Source: a virus
Length of the DNA: 39,843 nt
Virus record (IMG/VR): IMGVR_UViG_3300032954_000044
Span: 1-39,843 of that record
Direction: 5' to 3' (one strand)
The translations under genes and the position numbers were made by a program. The notes below the pieces were generated by a model, which saw only the letters and a list, made by a program, of their open reading frames with translations, was not told where the DNA came from and did no database searches. Of this stretch, positions 1 to 9,477 are shown one piece after another (the stretch's first letter is position 1; each line of letters opens with the position of its first letter).

Positions 1-1650
1 CCCGCCCGCCCCCCCCATGGCGGTGTTGAGAACCGTGCCCCCGGCGCCATCGCCGACAGAACAGGTGCCAGCCCCGCCATTGGTGCCTCCCCCGAGGCGC
101 CCGGCCGCCGCGCCGGCGCCCGCCACCTTGGAGCCGCCAGCCCCACCCGAGTTGTCGATCGTGCCGTTGTTCGTGATCGTGCCTGAGCAGTAGATCGCGA
201 AGCCCGCCGTCGTCAGGACGATGCCGTTATTGATCGTGAGTGACGAGTAGTACATGTCGCGGCTGAGCGTTGTGTTGACGCTGATCGTGACCGACCCGTC
301 CGATCCGTCACCGTACAGCCAGTGCGCCCCGCCACCCGCCGGGTGAAAGTGCGTTCCCCGCGATGGCGCGTCGCCGGAGTTCCCCGGACCGCCAGAGCCA
401 CTGTTCGCCGCGGGTGTCCCGGAGTAGGTGACGAGCTCGTGACCGTGTGCGGCCCGGGCGATCGTGCCGGCGGTTGCCGGAGATGGAGCGGCGTCGATGG
501 AGACGTTCGCGCCTGAGGGTCCGTCGGTCGTGGAGACGTAGTGCTGGTGCGCCACCCCCGCTGCGACGGAGGCGACGTTGTTCCCGACGGCGACGGCGGT
601 CGAGTCCACGACGACCTGCGTCAGCTCGTCGTCGAGGTCGACGATCCCGGGCGCGATGGGATACCAGCCGGCCGGGATGGAGCCGGTGGCGGCGGAGTAG
701 ATGAACTCCATCGTCTGGTTCGGGGCGATGATGGCGCCGAAGTCGCCCGAGCTGATGTAGCCCTCCAGCGGGAAATAGAACAGGTTCCCTGTCTCGCTGG
801 CCGCCGAGAACTGCGTGAGCAGGATGTCGTAGGCGCTGACGTTCTCGATCAGGAGTCGCTGTCCGTCGGACCCTGCGACGAGTCCGGTCACAGTGCAGGA
901 CGCGCCCTGGTTCATGCGGATGCGCGTCAGGGTCGTGATGTTGGCCGGGCTCAGGTCGTTGAACGTCCCGGAGGCGAGGGTGATGTCGATCACGCCTGCC
1001 GTGAGGGCTCCCTGCGGGTTGGCCGAGTAGGCAGGCAGCGAGCCGTCGGAGGAGAACGTGAACTGCGGCTCGCCGTGGAACATGACGGGGTTGGGCGAGC
1101 CGCCATCGGTGACGGTGAACTGCCAGTGGACGCGCCAGCGGCGTTGCAGGACGGCCCATTGCGTCGGGTCCGACTGGAACTCCGTGGCGACGATGGACAC
1201 GCTCTGACCGACCGCCATCGTGGTCCAGTCGAGGGGCGGCGAGACCGCCGTGATGAGGCCCGAGGCGTCGTCGTAGATCTCGAGGGTCGCCGTGCAGCTC
1301 GCGAAGTGGGTCGGGTCATCGCCCGCTCCGCGGGACAGGACCACGCCTGCCACGAGCCAGTTGAGCGTCGTCCCGGGCACCGACACGGCGGGCACGAGCT
1401 GGATCTGCGAGGTCTGTTCGAGGAAGACTTCGGCGTCGACGTTGCCGTTCCACGCGGACGCGATCAGGGCAAGGACGCTCGACTCGCCCTGCCCGCGGGC
1501 GAGGTACTGCGCGACGAGCGTCGGAGCGGTGGGGCTCGCGACACGCAGGCGTCCCTGCCAGCCGGTCCCAGCGGACACGGTGGACCCGTCGACCAGGGTG
1601 AAGCCCGAGGTCGCCGCCTGGAACGTGTTCGAGATGATCGCGTCAGGCAC
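1..1650 (-). CDS. Large tail fibre/tip protein, N-terminal part (runs off contig)
   Basis: The frame is open from a GTG at 1650 to position 1, 550 codons without a stop, so the gene is cut by the contig end. The GTG overlaps the end of the upstream tail gene by 8 bases and has a GAGGAG ribosome site about 9 bases before it. The first ~350 residues are a beta-rich domain typical of minor tail proteins without a family I can name. Residues ~380-460 contain a His-rich appendage-like stretch (VAHQHYVS, GHELV, GTHFHPAGG). From residue ~490 it becomes Gly/Ala/Ser-rich. The C-terminal part is most likely the Gly-rich frame at 39296-39843, giving a protein of over 700 residues. Likely role: distal tail fibre or tip, host contact. 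Confident as virion protein from position after the tape measure and tip genes; the exact role is inference. Confidence 0.8.
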   Translation of the reverse strand, partial: MPDAIISNTFQAATSGFTLVDGSTVSAGTGWQGRLRVASPTAPTLVAQYLARGQGESSVLALIASAWNGNVDAEVFLEQTSQIQLVPAVSVPGTTLNWLVAGVVLSRGAGDDPTHFASCTATLEIYDDASGLITAVSPPLDWTTMAVGQSVSIVATEFQSDPTQWAVLQRRWRVHWQFTVTDGGSPNPVMFHGEPQFTFSSDGSLPAYSANPQGALTAGVIDITLASGTFNDLSPANITTLTRIRMNQGASCTVTGLVAGSDGQRLLIENVSAYDILLTQFSAASETGNLFYFPLEGYISSGDFGAIIAPNQTMEFIYSAATGSIPAGWYPIAPGIVDLDDELTQVVVDSTAVAVGNNVASVAAGVAHQHYVSTTDGPSGANVSIDAAPSPATAGTIARAAHGHELVTYSGTPAANSGSGGPGNSGDAPSRGTHFHPAGGGAHWLYGDGSDGSVTISVNTTLSRDMYYSSLTINNGIVLTTAGFAIYCSGTITNNGTIDNSGGAGGSKVAGAGAAAGRLGGGTNGGAGTCSVGDGAGGTVLNTAMGGAGG

Positions 1651-4600
1651 GCACGAACTCCTCGGTGTCGTACTGGCTGTCCCACCGGGCTGCGCCCTTG
1701 CCGATCGTGTCCTGCTGCGAGAGCAGGAGCAGCGGCAGCCCAGAGATGGCCTGGCGGGCGAATGTCCACGCCACAACGTCCATCGGGTTGCTGGCGAGGA
1801 TCACCGACCAGTCGTTCGTCCGGGTGATCTGCGGCCGCAGCTTCGAGGATCCGTATCGGGCGATCTGGTAGTTGCAGAGGTCCTGCGCGTCGGTGCAGGA
1901 CCCGGCGGGACCGTTGGTGACATCGGTCGCCCCGACGTCGACCTCGCGCGGTGCTCCAGCGGTGCGCGACAGGATCGTCGACGACGCCTGCGCCATCACC
2001 CCGACCTTCAGCGGCACCACCACTCCCGTCCCGGGCGTGATCGAGTTCGGGTTGTACTGCGCGACGGCGACCTGGTAGGTGACGTCCCGGTCGTTCTGGA
2101 GGTTCGTCACGGCCGCGAACGTCTCCGACCACGTCTGCGTGACGCCCTTCGTCACGAGCGTCTTTCGCGCGACGGAGGTGTATTTGTAATACGGCCGGTT
2201 GCGCAGGTAGGCGATGTAGTGCGCGCCGAGGTTGTCCTGGTTCAGCGTGTTGAGCGTGTCGATCGCCGACGGTCCGACGTCGCTCGTGGAGCCCGACGAG
2301 GTGCTGTACGGCGGCAGCAGGTCCGTCTCGTTCGTGTCGACCCCGCTGATCTCGGGCGGGATGTAGGGCTGCACGATCGTGCCGATCGTCAGCGAGACGT
2401 CGTCGAGCGAGATCGTCACCGCAGACGCCGAGGTGACCATCGCGAACAGGACGAGGTTCGAGCCCGCCAACTGCCCGGTGTAGGTCGTGAAGTCGGTCCG
2501 CGCCGGGGTGAACTTCACGTAGAACCGCTGCGGCGTTGTGGACAGCGTGTAGGTGGCGGACGTCCCATCCACCGATGCCACGCCCCACGGGTTCGCGATC
2601 CCGAACGCGATGGACGGCGTCCCGGTGCTCGCGGTGGCAGTGACGAGCATCGTGATCGTCTTCGCGTTCACGGGCTGCATGAACGACACGAGATGGACGC
2701 CGGAGCCTGCCGTCGCGTAGGTCGTGAACTGCGTACAGTGGGAGTGGCTGCTGATGCCCGTGGTTGACGAGACGATGGTGTTCACCTCGTCGAGCGTCTG
2801 CGGCGAGGTGATCCCGGTCCGGGCATAGGCCAGGAGCGCGCCCGGGTTCACCATGACCCCGGAGAACGTGATCTGGCCCGGGTACGATCCGACCACGGCA
2901 GAGTTCGATGCGCTCGCCCGCACGACGAACGACACGTCCGTCCGGTCGGCCACAGGGACAAACGTGATCGTCAGCCGCTGGCCCGGGTTGCCCACCGGTC
3001 CCGTGACCACGCTGAACGCGACATCCCCGCCCGCGGGTGACGCGAGCGCCACCTTGTACGTCGACGCGAGATAGCCGTCGATCTGGCTCGCCCACATCGA
3101 GCCCGTGTAGGTGTGGCCTGCCCGGAACGTCCCGGTGATCGTGAAGATCGCGGAGTTCCCGTACGCCCCCGACGCGAGCGTGAAACCCGTCCCGAAGTTG
3201 TTCGAGAGCCGTGTCTGCGTCCCGCCCTGCGCCGGGTTGTAGCCGTTGCTGATCCGGTTGAGGGTGCCGCCCGACTTGCCCTTGATCTCGGTCGTGATGA
3301 CCGCCCAGTGCGCCGATGCCGAGAGCAGGGCGGACGTGGCGAGGACCGGGAAGTCGGCCCACTGCGTCTGCATCGAACCGGCCGGCGCCAACCCGGAGAT
3401 CCGGTTCATGGCCGCGTACGGGGCGACCGCCGTGATCGTGACCCCGACATCCGCGCAGACGACCGCGTCCATCATGTGCGCCGGGCTGGCAGCCGATCCG
3501 GCGGTGGCAGCCGGGGTGATGCCGGTGCCGGTGGTCATCACCGCCGTCCCGACCGCGGCAGATCCGGCGGTCCCTCCCGTCGGGACGCCGGCGTACGCCT
3601 TCAGGATGTAGCCGAGCCCGGTATTGGCTGACCCGGCGACGGTGATCGTCAGGGCTCCTGTGGATGCCCCCGAAGTGACGAGCGCCCGGAACCGCGTGAG
3701 CCGCCGGGTCGTGCCGGAGAACTGGCCCGTGGCATGGCTCGTCCACGTCAACCCACCGCCCGACACGGTGACGGTGTTGGCGCTCGTGGCGTGGGAGTTC
3801 TCCACGTCGAGGATGTACAGGACGTTGTTCGAGTAGATCGTCGAGGGGACCGTGTAGCTCTGGGTGTCCGTGTCCGACCAGCCCGAGCCGAGGTAGGACG
3901 GGCTCGCCGCGTTGTTGCCGAAGTACGGCCCTGCCAGCGTTGTCCAGCCGGTCGTCGCCGAGACGCCTTCGGGGTTCGTGCAGCGGTTGCCCCAGCCCTG
4001 GCTGAAGATCGGGACCGCCTCGATCGACTGTCCCGGAGCTGCGTAGTTGCGCAGCCTGCCGGTCGGGGTGGCGAAGTCCACGTAGGCGGGCGGCAGGACG
4101 TAGCCCTCGGAGATCATCACCTCGTCGATGTAGATCCCGTTCGCCGGGTCGCCGCTGGTCGAGAGGAACTGGATCGAGCCCGCGTTCTGGGAGCCGGTGT
4201 TGAACCACAGCATCGAGTACCGCTGGTACGTGGTCGTCAACGCAGCGGCCGATCCCGACCCGGTGACGATCTGCCCGTAGCCCGCCGGCTGGAGGAAGAT
4301 GTCGCCGAACTGCGCGGTCAGCGAATCGGCCGCGGAGACGATGCGAGCCCGGAACGAGAGCTGGTACGGCCGTCCGACCACCATCTGCGCCTGGAGGAAC
4401 GGCGGCATCATGTAGGCCGCGCCCTGCGGTCCGGCGAGCTTGAACGACGCGGTCCCGGAATACGGGGCGGACGTGGATCGGCTCCACGACGCCGAGGTGA
4501 GCCAGCCCGACGTATCCGTCTCGGCGGAGCCGTTGATGCACAGGTTCTCCGCGCCTCCGGCAGTCTGCTGCACCCGCCGGATGGCCGCGTCGAGCAGGGC

Positions 4601-6139
4601 GTAGCGGAGCGAGTAGTGCGTCCCGCCCCCGGTGATCGTGACGTCGACCGGCTGGTTCAGGTTCGCCAGGGCGTCATAGATGACGAGCGCGACCCGCTGG
4701 TCATCCGGGGTCGGGGTGGCGCGTTGGGCGTAGCCGTGGAACAGCGCGTAGTCGGTCGCCGAGTACGTGGCGAAGAGGTGGAACGGCAGCGCGTCCTGGA
4801 GCATCGGCCACGTCGGCGCTTCGATGTAGGCGTTCGCGGATGACCCGGCGTTCACCTGGAACTCGTCGAAGCCCACGACGGCCGAGGCGGCCGAGGTCGT
4901 GCGGATGAAGCACACGAGGTCCTTGCGGTCGGCCGTGACCGTCAGCGTGGCCGTGGGCGTGCCGTAGGAGCCGCTGATCGTCCCGCCTGACGAGGCGAGG
5001 TCGGATGGCGTGCCCATTGACGCGATGCCGACCTCGACGTGGGCGTTGCCGGAGATCGACTTCAGCTTCGCGGCGATGGTGATCGACTGGCCGCTCGCGA
5101 CCGTGCATTCGATCGGGAACCAGACCATCGAGTTGATGGTCCCCGAGAGCGACACCTGCCCGGAGTACGTCCCGCCGCCCGAGGCCGGATCCTTCTTCCA
5201 TGCGAGCGACGTTCCTGCTGCCCCGATCGAGGCGATCGCCGTGAGGTTCAGGTCGTGCAGCCCGAACTCCATCGACGGGTTGGGCGCGAGGTTGCGGTTC
5301 TGGGTCCAGAACTTGTCGGTGTTCGTCAGGGTCAGGTCGAGCTCGCCGACCTGCGTGTTGCTGCGGTCGAAGTTCATGCCCCGCGTGCGCTGGCCGTTCT
5401 CGATCCGGACCGACGCGAAGGAATCCATCGGCGCGCCGAACTCGCCCATGGCGAACGCGACGTAGAGCTGGGACGCCCGGACCGACGACCACTGGGTCGT
5501 GTCGTAGAACAGCTCGCCGAAGGTGGCGCTGCTGAACGAGCTGCCGGCGGAGTTCTGGCCGACGTACAGGGCCGTCGCAGTGCTGGTGCAGGTCTGGTTG
5601 CTGATCGAGCCCGTGACGTCGGTGTCGTCGATGTAGATGAAGATGGACGACCCGGACTTCGCCACCATCCAGAAGTGCGCGCTGGTGTCGAGCGTCGCCG
5701 TGGAGCTGACGATGTCGGCGGTGCCGAACTTCTCCAGGTGGATCTTGTTGTCCGTGCCGACGTAGATCCCGAACGCGCCGGTGCCCTTGCAGCACAGGTA
5801 TTGCTTCGACCCTGTCGCGGCGAGCTTCACCACCCCGCCGACCGTGAAGGTGTCGCCTGCATCGAGGCTGTTGGCGTCGGGGACGCTCATGTAGCCGGTC
5901 GAGCCGTTGAACTTGACATCGGTCGACGTGTCCTCGAACAGCAAGCCCGTCTGCCCGAGCGAGAACCCGCCCGCGTAGGTGCCGTGGTTGCCGTTCAGCC
6001 GGTCGAACGCGATCGTCCCCGCGGCCTCGTTGAAGCGCCAGTAGCCGCCTGACGGCAGGAACGAGACGACCAGGTCCTCCCACGCCTTCTTCCGCACGAA
6101 GTTGGCCCGGCAGGTCATCGTCGGGGCCGGGAGCGTCAC
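1643..6139 (-). CDS. Large minor tail / tail-tip protein with LamG-like and CBM-like domains
   Basis: 1498 residues, GTG start overlapping the tape-measure stop as GTGA. Residues ~30-225 form a concanavalin-A/LamG-like jelly-roll (GYWRFNEAAGT, YMSVPDANSLDAG, IYIDDTDVTG), a fold used for binding glycans. Residues ~240-300 (SVRIENGQRTRGMNF, LDLTLTNTDKFW) resemble the hub-type region of phage tail-tip proteins. At least three later segments begin like galactose-binding/CBM modules (NLAPNPSMEFG, NLCINGSAETDTSGW, NRCTNPEGVSATTGW). The last ~250 residues are a structured, less repetitive domain with two Cys close together (SCTDAQDLC). Position directly after the tape measure places it at the tail tip, probably combining hub and receptor-binding functions. 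The domain calls are by pattern only. Confidence 0.82.
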   Translation of the reverse strand: MTLPAPTMTCRANFVRKKAWEDLVVSFLPSGGYWRFNEAAGTIAFDRLNGNHGTYAGGFSLGQTGLLFEDTSTDVKFNGSTGYMSVPDANSLDAGDTFTVGGVVKLAATGSKQYLCCKGTGAFGIYVGTDNKIHLEKFGTADIVSSTATLDTSAHFWMVAKSGSSIFIYIDDTDVTGSISNQTCTSTATALYVGQNSAGSSFSSATFGELFYDTTQWSSVRASQLYVAFAMGEFGAPMDSFASVRIENGQRTRGMNFDRSNTQVGELDLTLTNTDKFWTQNRNLAPNPSMEFGLHDLNLTAIASIGAAGTSLAWKKDPASGGGTYSGQVSLSGTINSMVWFPIECTVASGQSITIAAKLKSISGNAHVEVGIASMGTPSDLASSGGTISGSYGTPTATLTVTADRKDLVCFIRTTSAASAVVGFDEFQVNAGSSANAYIEAPTWPMLQDALPFHLFATYSATDYALFHGYAQRATPTPDDQRVALVIYDALANLNQPVDVTITGGGTHYSLRYALLDAAIRRVQQTAGGAENLCINGSAETDTSGWLTSASWSRSTSAPYSGTASFKLAGPQGAAYMMPPFLQAQMVVGRPYQLSFRARIVSAADSLTAQFGDIFLQPAGYGQIVTGSGSAAALTTTYQRYSMLWFNTGSQNAGSIQFLSTSGDPANGIYIDEVMISEGYVLPPAYVDFATPTGRLRNYAAPGQSIEAVPIFSQGWGNRCTNPEGVSATTGWTTLAGPYFGNNAASPSYLGSGWSDTDTQSYTVPSTIYSNNVLYILDVENSHATSANTVTVSGGGLTWTSHATGQFSGTTRRLTRFRALVTSGASTGALTITVAGSANTGLGYILKAYAGVPTGGTAGSAAVGTAVMTTGTGITPAATAGSAASPAHMMDAVVCADVGVTITAVAPYAAMNRISGLAPAGSMQTQWADFPVLATSALLSASAHWAVITTEIKGKSGGTLNRISNGYNPAQGGTQTRLSNNFGTGFTLASGAYGNSAIFTITGTFRAGHTYTGSMWASQIDGYLASTYKVALASPAGGDVAFSVVTGPVGNPGQRLTITFVPVADRTDVSFVVRASASNSAVVGSYPGQITFSGVMVNPGALLAYARTGITSPQTLDEVNTIVSSTTGISSHSHCTQFTTYATAGSGVHLVSFMQPVNAKTITMLVTATASTGTPSIAFGIANPWGVASVDGTSATYTLSTTPQRFYVKFTPARTDFTTYTGQLAGSNLVLFAMVTSASAVTISLDDVSLTIGTIVQPYIPPEISGVDTNETDLLPPYSTSSGSTSDVGPSAIDTLNTLNQDNLGAHYIAYLRNRPYYKYTSVARKTLVTKGVTQTWSETFAAVTNLQNDRDVTYQVAVAQYNPNSITPGTGVVVPLKVGVMAQASSTILSRTAGAPREVDVGATDVTNGPAGSCTDAQDLCNYQIARYGSSKLRPQITRTNDWSVILASNPMDVVAWTFARQAISGLPLLLLSQQDTIGKGAARWDSQYDTEEFVRA

Positions 6140-8703
6140 CTGCGGCTCCCGTAGCTGCTGATCGAGGTGTTCTGCTGGCGGAGCGCGCGGTTGATGGGTA
6201 CGACGAGCGCGTTGGCGAGCTGCTGCATCGCCTGCCCGTACTGATCCACGACCAGCACGCCCGACGGCATCTGGACGCTGACCTGCACGACCGACGATCC
6301 GCCGCCGCCTGAGAGATATGCCTGCCGCTCGGACGGCGTCAGGACCATCTCGTCGTCGTGGAGGTAGGCGAAGCCTTCGTTGGTCCGGAACGCGCCCGAT
6401 GCGTAGCTCGGCGACTTGTTCAGCTTGGCGAGCGCAGCGGCAGCCTCGTTGTAGGCGGCGACCGCGGCCACGTAGGCCGGGGAATGGGACTCGGCTTCCT
6501 CTTCGGTCGCGCCCGGATGCTGTGCCTGGTACGCGGCGATGGCAGCCTTCTCGGCGTCGAGCGCCATCTGCTCGGTCTGCTGGTAGAACCGCTTCGTCTC
6601 GATGTCGGCGAGCCCGATGCTGGCGTTCTTCGACGCCGCCAGCGCGGCCTCGTGCTGGTCGAACATCTGCTTTTCGAGGGCGTACCGGGCGTCGGCGTCG
6701 GCCTTCTGAGTCTGGTAGCGGTTGTCCTCGTCCGACTTCTGCTGGTCGTACTGGTTCTGCTCGTCCGTCTTCTCGGTGTTGTAGCGGGCGAGCTCGTCGG
6801 CCTTCTCCTTGTTGTACTGGTCGTCCTCGGCCTGCTGCTGGGCGTCGAGCTGCTTCGATGCGGCGGCGGCCTGTGCCTGCGCCTGCTGGTCCTCCTGCGC
6901 CTGCTGGGCCTTCAGGTTGTCGATGTTCAGTTGGGCCTGGAAGTTCTGGAGGGCCTCCGTGGCAGCCCGGATCTGGAGCGGGTCGCCGCCTGACTGCGCC
7001 GACTGGAGCGCCTCTTGCAGGTCCCGGAGCCGCTCTTGGTTCTCGGTGTTCGTCAGGGCGGCTTCCGCCGCGTTGACCGGTGCGGCGTCGGCGGCTTCCT
7101 TGTCGGCGAGCTGCTGGTTCAGCGCGTCGCGGGCCGCCTGGATCTGGGCATCTGCGGCCTGGTGGGCATCCTCGATCTGCTGGTCGCGCGCCTCGTGGCT
7201 CTCCTCGATCTGGGCTTCCGCCGTCGTGTGGGCCGCTTCGATGCGCTGGTCGTTCAGGTTGTGCTCGGCGTCGATCGCCGCGTCGGCCTTGGCCTGTGCG
7301 TCGTCGTAGTAGGCGTCGCCCGCGGCCTGCATGTCGGCGTAGGCGGCCTGCGTGTCCTTCTTCAGTTGCTCGGCGGCGGCATTGGCGGCGGACCGGCTCC
7401 CCTTCGGTGGCTTCTCGCCGTGGTACATGTTGTCGACGGACGGGAGATTGCCGGTGACCGAGGTGTTGCCGGTTCCGGTATCGCCGAGGTCCAGGTTCCC
7501 GCTTGCGGCGCCCTTGCCGCTGCCGGCCGGGAAGGTCAGGCCCTCACCGGACTGTGCGCCCTGGATCTGGTTGATGTACTCGTTGACGTCGATCGTGACG
7601 GTGGTCGGCAGCGCGTAGAGCGCCTGCGCCAAGTAGTCGGCCGAGGCAGTCGCATCGTCGAGCTTGCTGCCGACTGCCCCGATGCCGCCTTCGAGGTCGG
7701 TCAGGTCGGAACCCGTGGCGACGACATCCTGATCGAGGGTGTTCAGATGGCCGTCGATGATGCTGACCTGCGCATCGGTGTCGCGGGTCGTGTTGCCGAG
7801 GTCGGCCATCGAGCCTGTGAAGTCGACGTTGGCGTCCTTGCCGTGCTCGATGCTCGTCGTGGCGTCAACTACCGAGTCGTCGACGTTGTGCATCCCGTAG
7901 GCGACAAGGGCACCAATTCCGATGACGCCACCAAAGGCGGCAACGAACGGAAGGATTCCGGCGGTGGCAGCGGTGCCGGCAGCCGTGCCCAATCCGGCGA
8001 CTTCTGGCGTCGCGGTCGCGGCTGCGTCGCCTGCGGCAGTCTCGCCCTCGGCTGCGGTGCCACCCGCAGGACCGACGGCAGTGAGGTTGGTTGCTGCGGC
8101 AGAGGCGGCGGCGCTCTCCGCAGTGATCTCGGGTGTGGCGGCCGTCGCAGCAGCGCCAGTCGCAGCGGTCCCGGCCGCGGCCGCGGTGCCGGATGTGCCG
8201 ATGCCCAGCAGGTTCTTCGCGGCGTCGATCGCATCGCTGCCGAGATCATGGATCGCTCGGGTGACGAGGCCGAGGTCGCCGCCGATGTGGACGACCTCGC
8301 CGATGCTGGCCGCGGCATCGCCCCACGGGCCGCCGATCGCACGCCCGACGACGGCCAGTTCCGAGCCCGCCCGGCCGAACTCCCGGATCTTCGGTCCGTT
8401 GGCGTCGAGGGTCGCGCCGAAGCCACCGCCCGACGCCGATGCGGTATCAAGCGAGGTCGCGGCATCCTGCGCCGCGTTGCTGGTCGTTGCCAGTCCGGTG
8501 GAAGCCGCATTCGCGGCTGAACCGACGTCGACGAGATTTTCGGCAGCCGCCGAGCTCGCCGAACTCGTGTCTTCGAGTGCGTCGCCAGCATCATTCGCCG
8601 CACCCGTGAGCGTCTGGACGGATTCCGTCGCCGTGCCGGCGTCAGGCGTGACCTGGTCGACCAGCCGGAGGATGAAGTCGAGTTCGGAGCTGTCGACGGA
8701 CAT
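6136..8703 (-). CDS. Tail tape measure protein
   Basis: 855 residues, ATG start overlapping the chaperone stop (TGATG). The protein sets tail length and is ejected with the DNA. N-terminal ~250 residues are Ala/Gly/Ser/Thr-rich and helical; residues ~249-270 form one membrane-type hydrophobic helix. Residues ~430-730 are a long Ala/Gln/Asp/Glu-rich coiled coil with repeats such as DAHQAADAQIQAA and YNTEKTDEQNQYDQQKSDE. The C-terminal ~70 residues (SYASGAFRTNEGFAYLHDDEMV) have the hydrophilic cap typical of tape measures. Its place between the frameshifted chaperones and the tip proteins is diagnostic. At roughly 1.5 angstrom per residue this would suit a tail of about 130 nm, which is a family rule and not a measurement here. 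Confidence 0.93.
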   Translation of the reverse strand: MSVDSSELDFILRLVDQVTPDAGTATESVQTLTGAANDAGDALEDTSSASSAAAENLVDVGSAANAASTGLATTSNAAQDAATSLDTASASGGGFGATLDANGPKIREFGRAGSELAVVGRAIGGPWGDAAASIGEVVHIGGDLGLVTRAIHDLGSDAIDAAKNLLGIGTSGTAAAAGTAATGAAATAATPEITAESAAASAAATNLTAVGPAGGTAAEGETAAGDAAATATPEVAGLGTAAGTAATAGILPFVAAFGGVIGIGALVAYGMHNVDDSVVDATTSIEHGKDANVDFTGSMADLGNTTRDTDAQVSIIDGHLNTLDQDVVATGSDLTDLEGGIGAVGSKLDDATASADYLAQALYALPTTVTIDVNEYINQIQGAQSGEGLTFPAGSGKGAASGNLDLGDTGTGNTSVTGNLPSVDNMYHGEKPPKGSRSAANAAAEQLKKDTQAAYADMQAAGDAYYDDAQAKADAAIDAEHNLNDQRIEAAHTTAEAQIEESHEARDQQIEDAHQAADAQIQAARDALNQQLADKEAADAAPVNAAEAALTNTENQERLRDLQEALQSAQSGGDPLQIRAATEALQNFQAQLNIDNLKAQQAQEDQQAQAQAAAASKQLDAQQQAEDDQYNKEKADELARYNTEKTDEQNQYDQQKSDEDNRYQTQKADADARYALEKQMFDQHEAALAASKNASIGLADIETKRFYQQTEQMALDAEKAAIAAYQAQHPGATEEEAESHSPAYVAAVAAYNEAAAALAKLNKSPSYASGAFRTNEGFAYLHDDEMVLTPSERQAYLSGGGGSSVVQVSVQMPSGVLVVDQYGQAMQQLANALVVPINRALRQQNTSISSYGSRR

Positions 8704-9391
8704 CAGTCGGCCCAGCCGGTCGGCTCAGGCTCGGGGCGGATCGTTCCCTCGGCGGCCTCGCGCATGACCGCGTAGATCACGTTCCGCCAGCGCATGACGC
8801 CCGACGGCGTGTCGAGATACTCGCGAACCTGCGTGTAGGTCCAGTCGCGGCGGACCATCAGCCACGCTTCCTGGAGCTGCGGCGGCCATTGAGGGTCGAC
8901 GGTGATGAGGTCGTCGGCGAGCCGCTCCCCGATGGACCCCCACCAGCGTTTGGGTCCGGCGCCCCTTCGGCGAGCGCCCGACGGCAGCCCTGGATCAGTT
9001 CGTCGCCATCACGCTTGGAGAGTCGCCCGAGATCGTCGGGGAACGAGAGTTGCTCCTGCGTGCGGGGATCGCGGACGTTCTCCCAGCCGGACAGGCTGAT
9101 CGCGAGTTCCTGCTGCCGCTGGAGGAAGGCGAAGTCCGCCGCCTCCTCGATGTCCGCCCGCGACAGGGTGATCTCGGGTTCCGGTCCGACCGGGATGCCC
9201 TCGGTCACGTCCCGTTCGCGGCGCCGGATCTCGCGCAGGCGTTCGAGGGATGCCGTGGGCTCCGCCATCGCCACGACGTGCGCCCGGCGGAAGTCGTCCT
9301 GCCAGCGCAGCTCGCGCCACGCCCACGCACGTCCGCCGCTGGTCAGGGGGATCAGGACGGTTGCCTGATCGGTCTGGGTCGCTTCCTGCAC
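8703..9391 (-). CDS. Tail assembly chaperone, -1 frameshift fusion (G-GT type)
   Basis: Predicted product when ribosomes slip by -1 at 8948-8954: 148 codons of the upstream frame (9391-8948) followed by 81 codons plus stop (8948-8703), 229 residues in all. The second part has no start of its own and reads as a good protein: RWWGSIGERLADDL, VDPQWPPQLQEAWLM, YTQVREYLDTPSGVM. Its TGA overlaps the tape-measure ATG. In siphophages a pair of chaperones made by such a shift coats the tape measure before tube polymerisation (lambda G and GT). The frame relation, the heptamer and the position all agree; only the shift itself is unproved. Confidence 0.82.
8858..9391 (-). CDS. Tail assembly chaperone, unshifted product (G type)
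   Basis: 177 residues from a GTG at 9391 (preceded by AGAGG) to TGA at 8858. It is mostly helical and charged: SLERLREIRRRERD, RADIEEAADFAFLQRQQELA, RTQEQLSFPDDLGRL. The final ~30 residues after PDPNAGG are Gly/Ser/Pro/Arg-rich and look like out-of-frame translation of the second chaperone frame, as expected for the unshifted form. It lies between the major tail protein and the tape measure, the usual place for G-type chaperones. Confidence 0.85.
   Translation of the reverse strand: MQEATQTDQATVLIPLTSGGRAWAWRELRWQDDFRRAHVVAMAEPTASLERLREIRRRERDVTEGIPVGPEPEITLSRADIEEAADFAFLQRQQELAISLSGWENVRDPRTQEQLSFPDDLGRLSKRDGDELIQGCRRALAEGAPDPNAGGGPSGSGSPTTSSPSTLNGRRSSRKRG
8948..8954 (-). promoter_or_regulatory. 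Programmed -1 frameshift heptamer CCCAAAC in tail chaperone
   Basis: In the zero frame the codons are GAC CCA AAC, so the site reads C CCA AAC, an exact X XXY YYZ slippery heptamer. A -1 slip re-pairs CCA with CCC and AAC with AAA and continues as CGC TGG TGG in the second chaperone frame. The downstream sequence is very GC-rich with a five-G run, but I could not settle on one stimulatory structure. Confidence 0.8.
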
Positions 9392-9432
9392 TGCACCTCT
9401 TTGCTTCCCGTCTCCGGGCCAACCGGCCGGCT

Positions 9433-9449
9433 GCGCGGGACTTCCGCGC
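9433..9449 (-). repeat. Small GC hairpin in tail-tube/chaperone gap
   Basis: Perfect 6-bp inverted repeat GCGCGG / CCGCGC with a 5-nt loop in the 86-bp gap (9392-9477). There is no T-run, so this is at best a pausing or mRNA-stability element that could reduce chaperone expression relative to the abundant tail-tube protein. Confidence 0.35.
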
Positions 9450-9477
9450 CTCCGACCGGCCTCCGGCTCCTTTTGGT

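Noticed and set aside
308-1159. 283-codon minus-strand frame rich in Arg/His
   Set aside because: It overlaps the real fibre frame (1-1650), which is better protein and continues the gene order.
1464-4541. 1025-codon minus-strand frame
   Set aside because: Out-of-frame shadow of the 1498-residue tail-tip gene; Arg/His/Asp-rich composition.
8725-8943. 72-codon minus-strand frame starting MGVHRG
   Set aside because: It is in a third frame over the tail chaperone fusion; the frame reached by the -1 slip reads as better protein and ends exactly at the tape-measure start.
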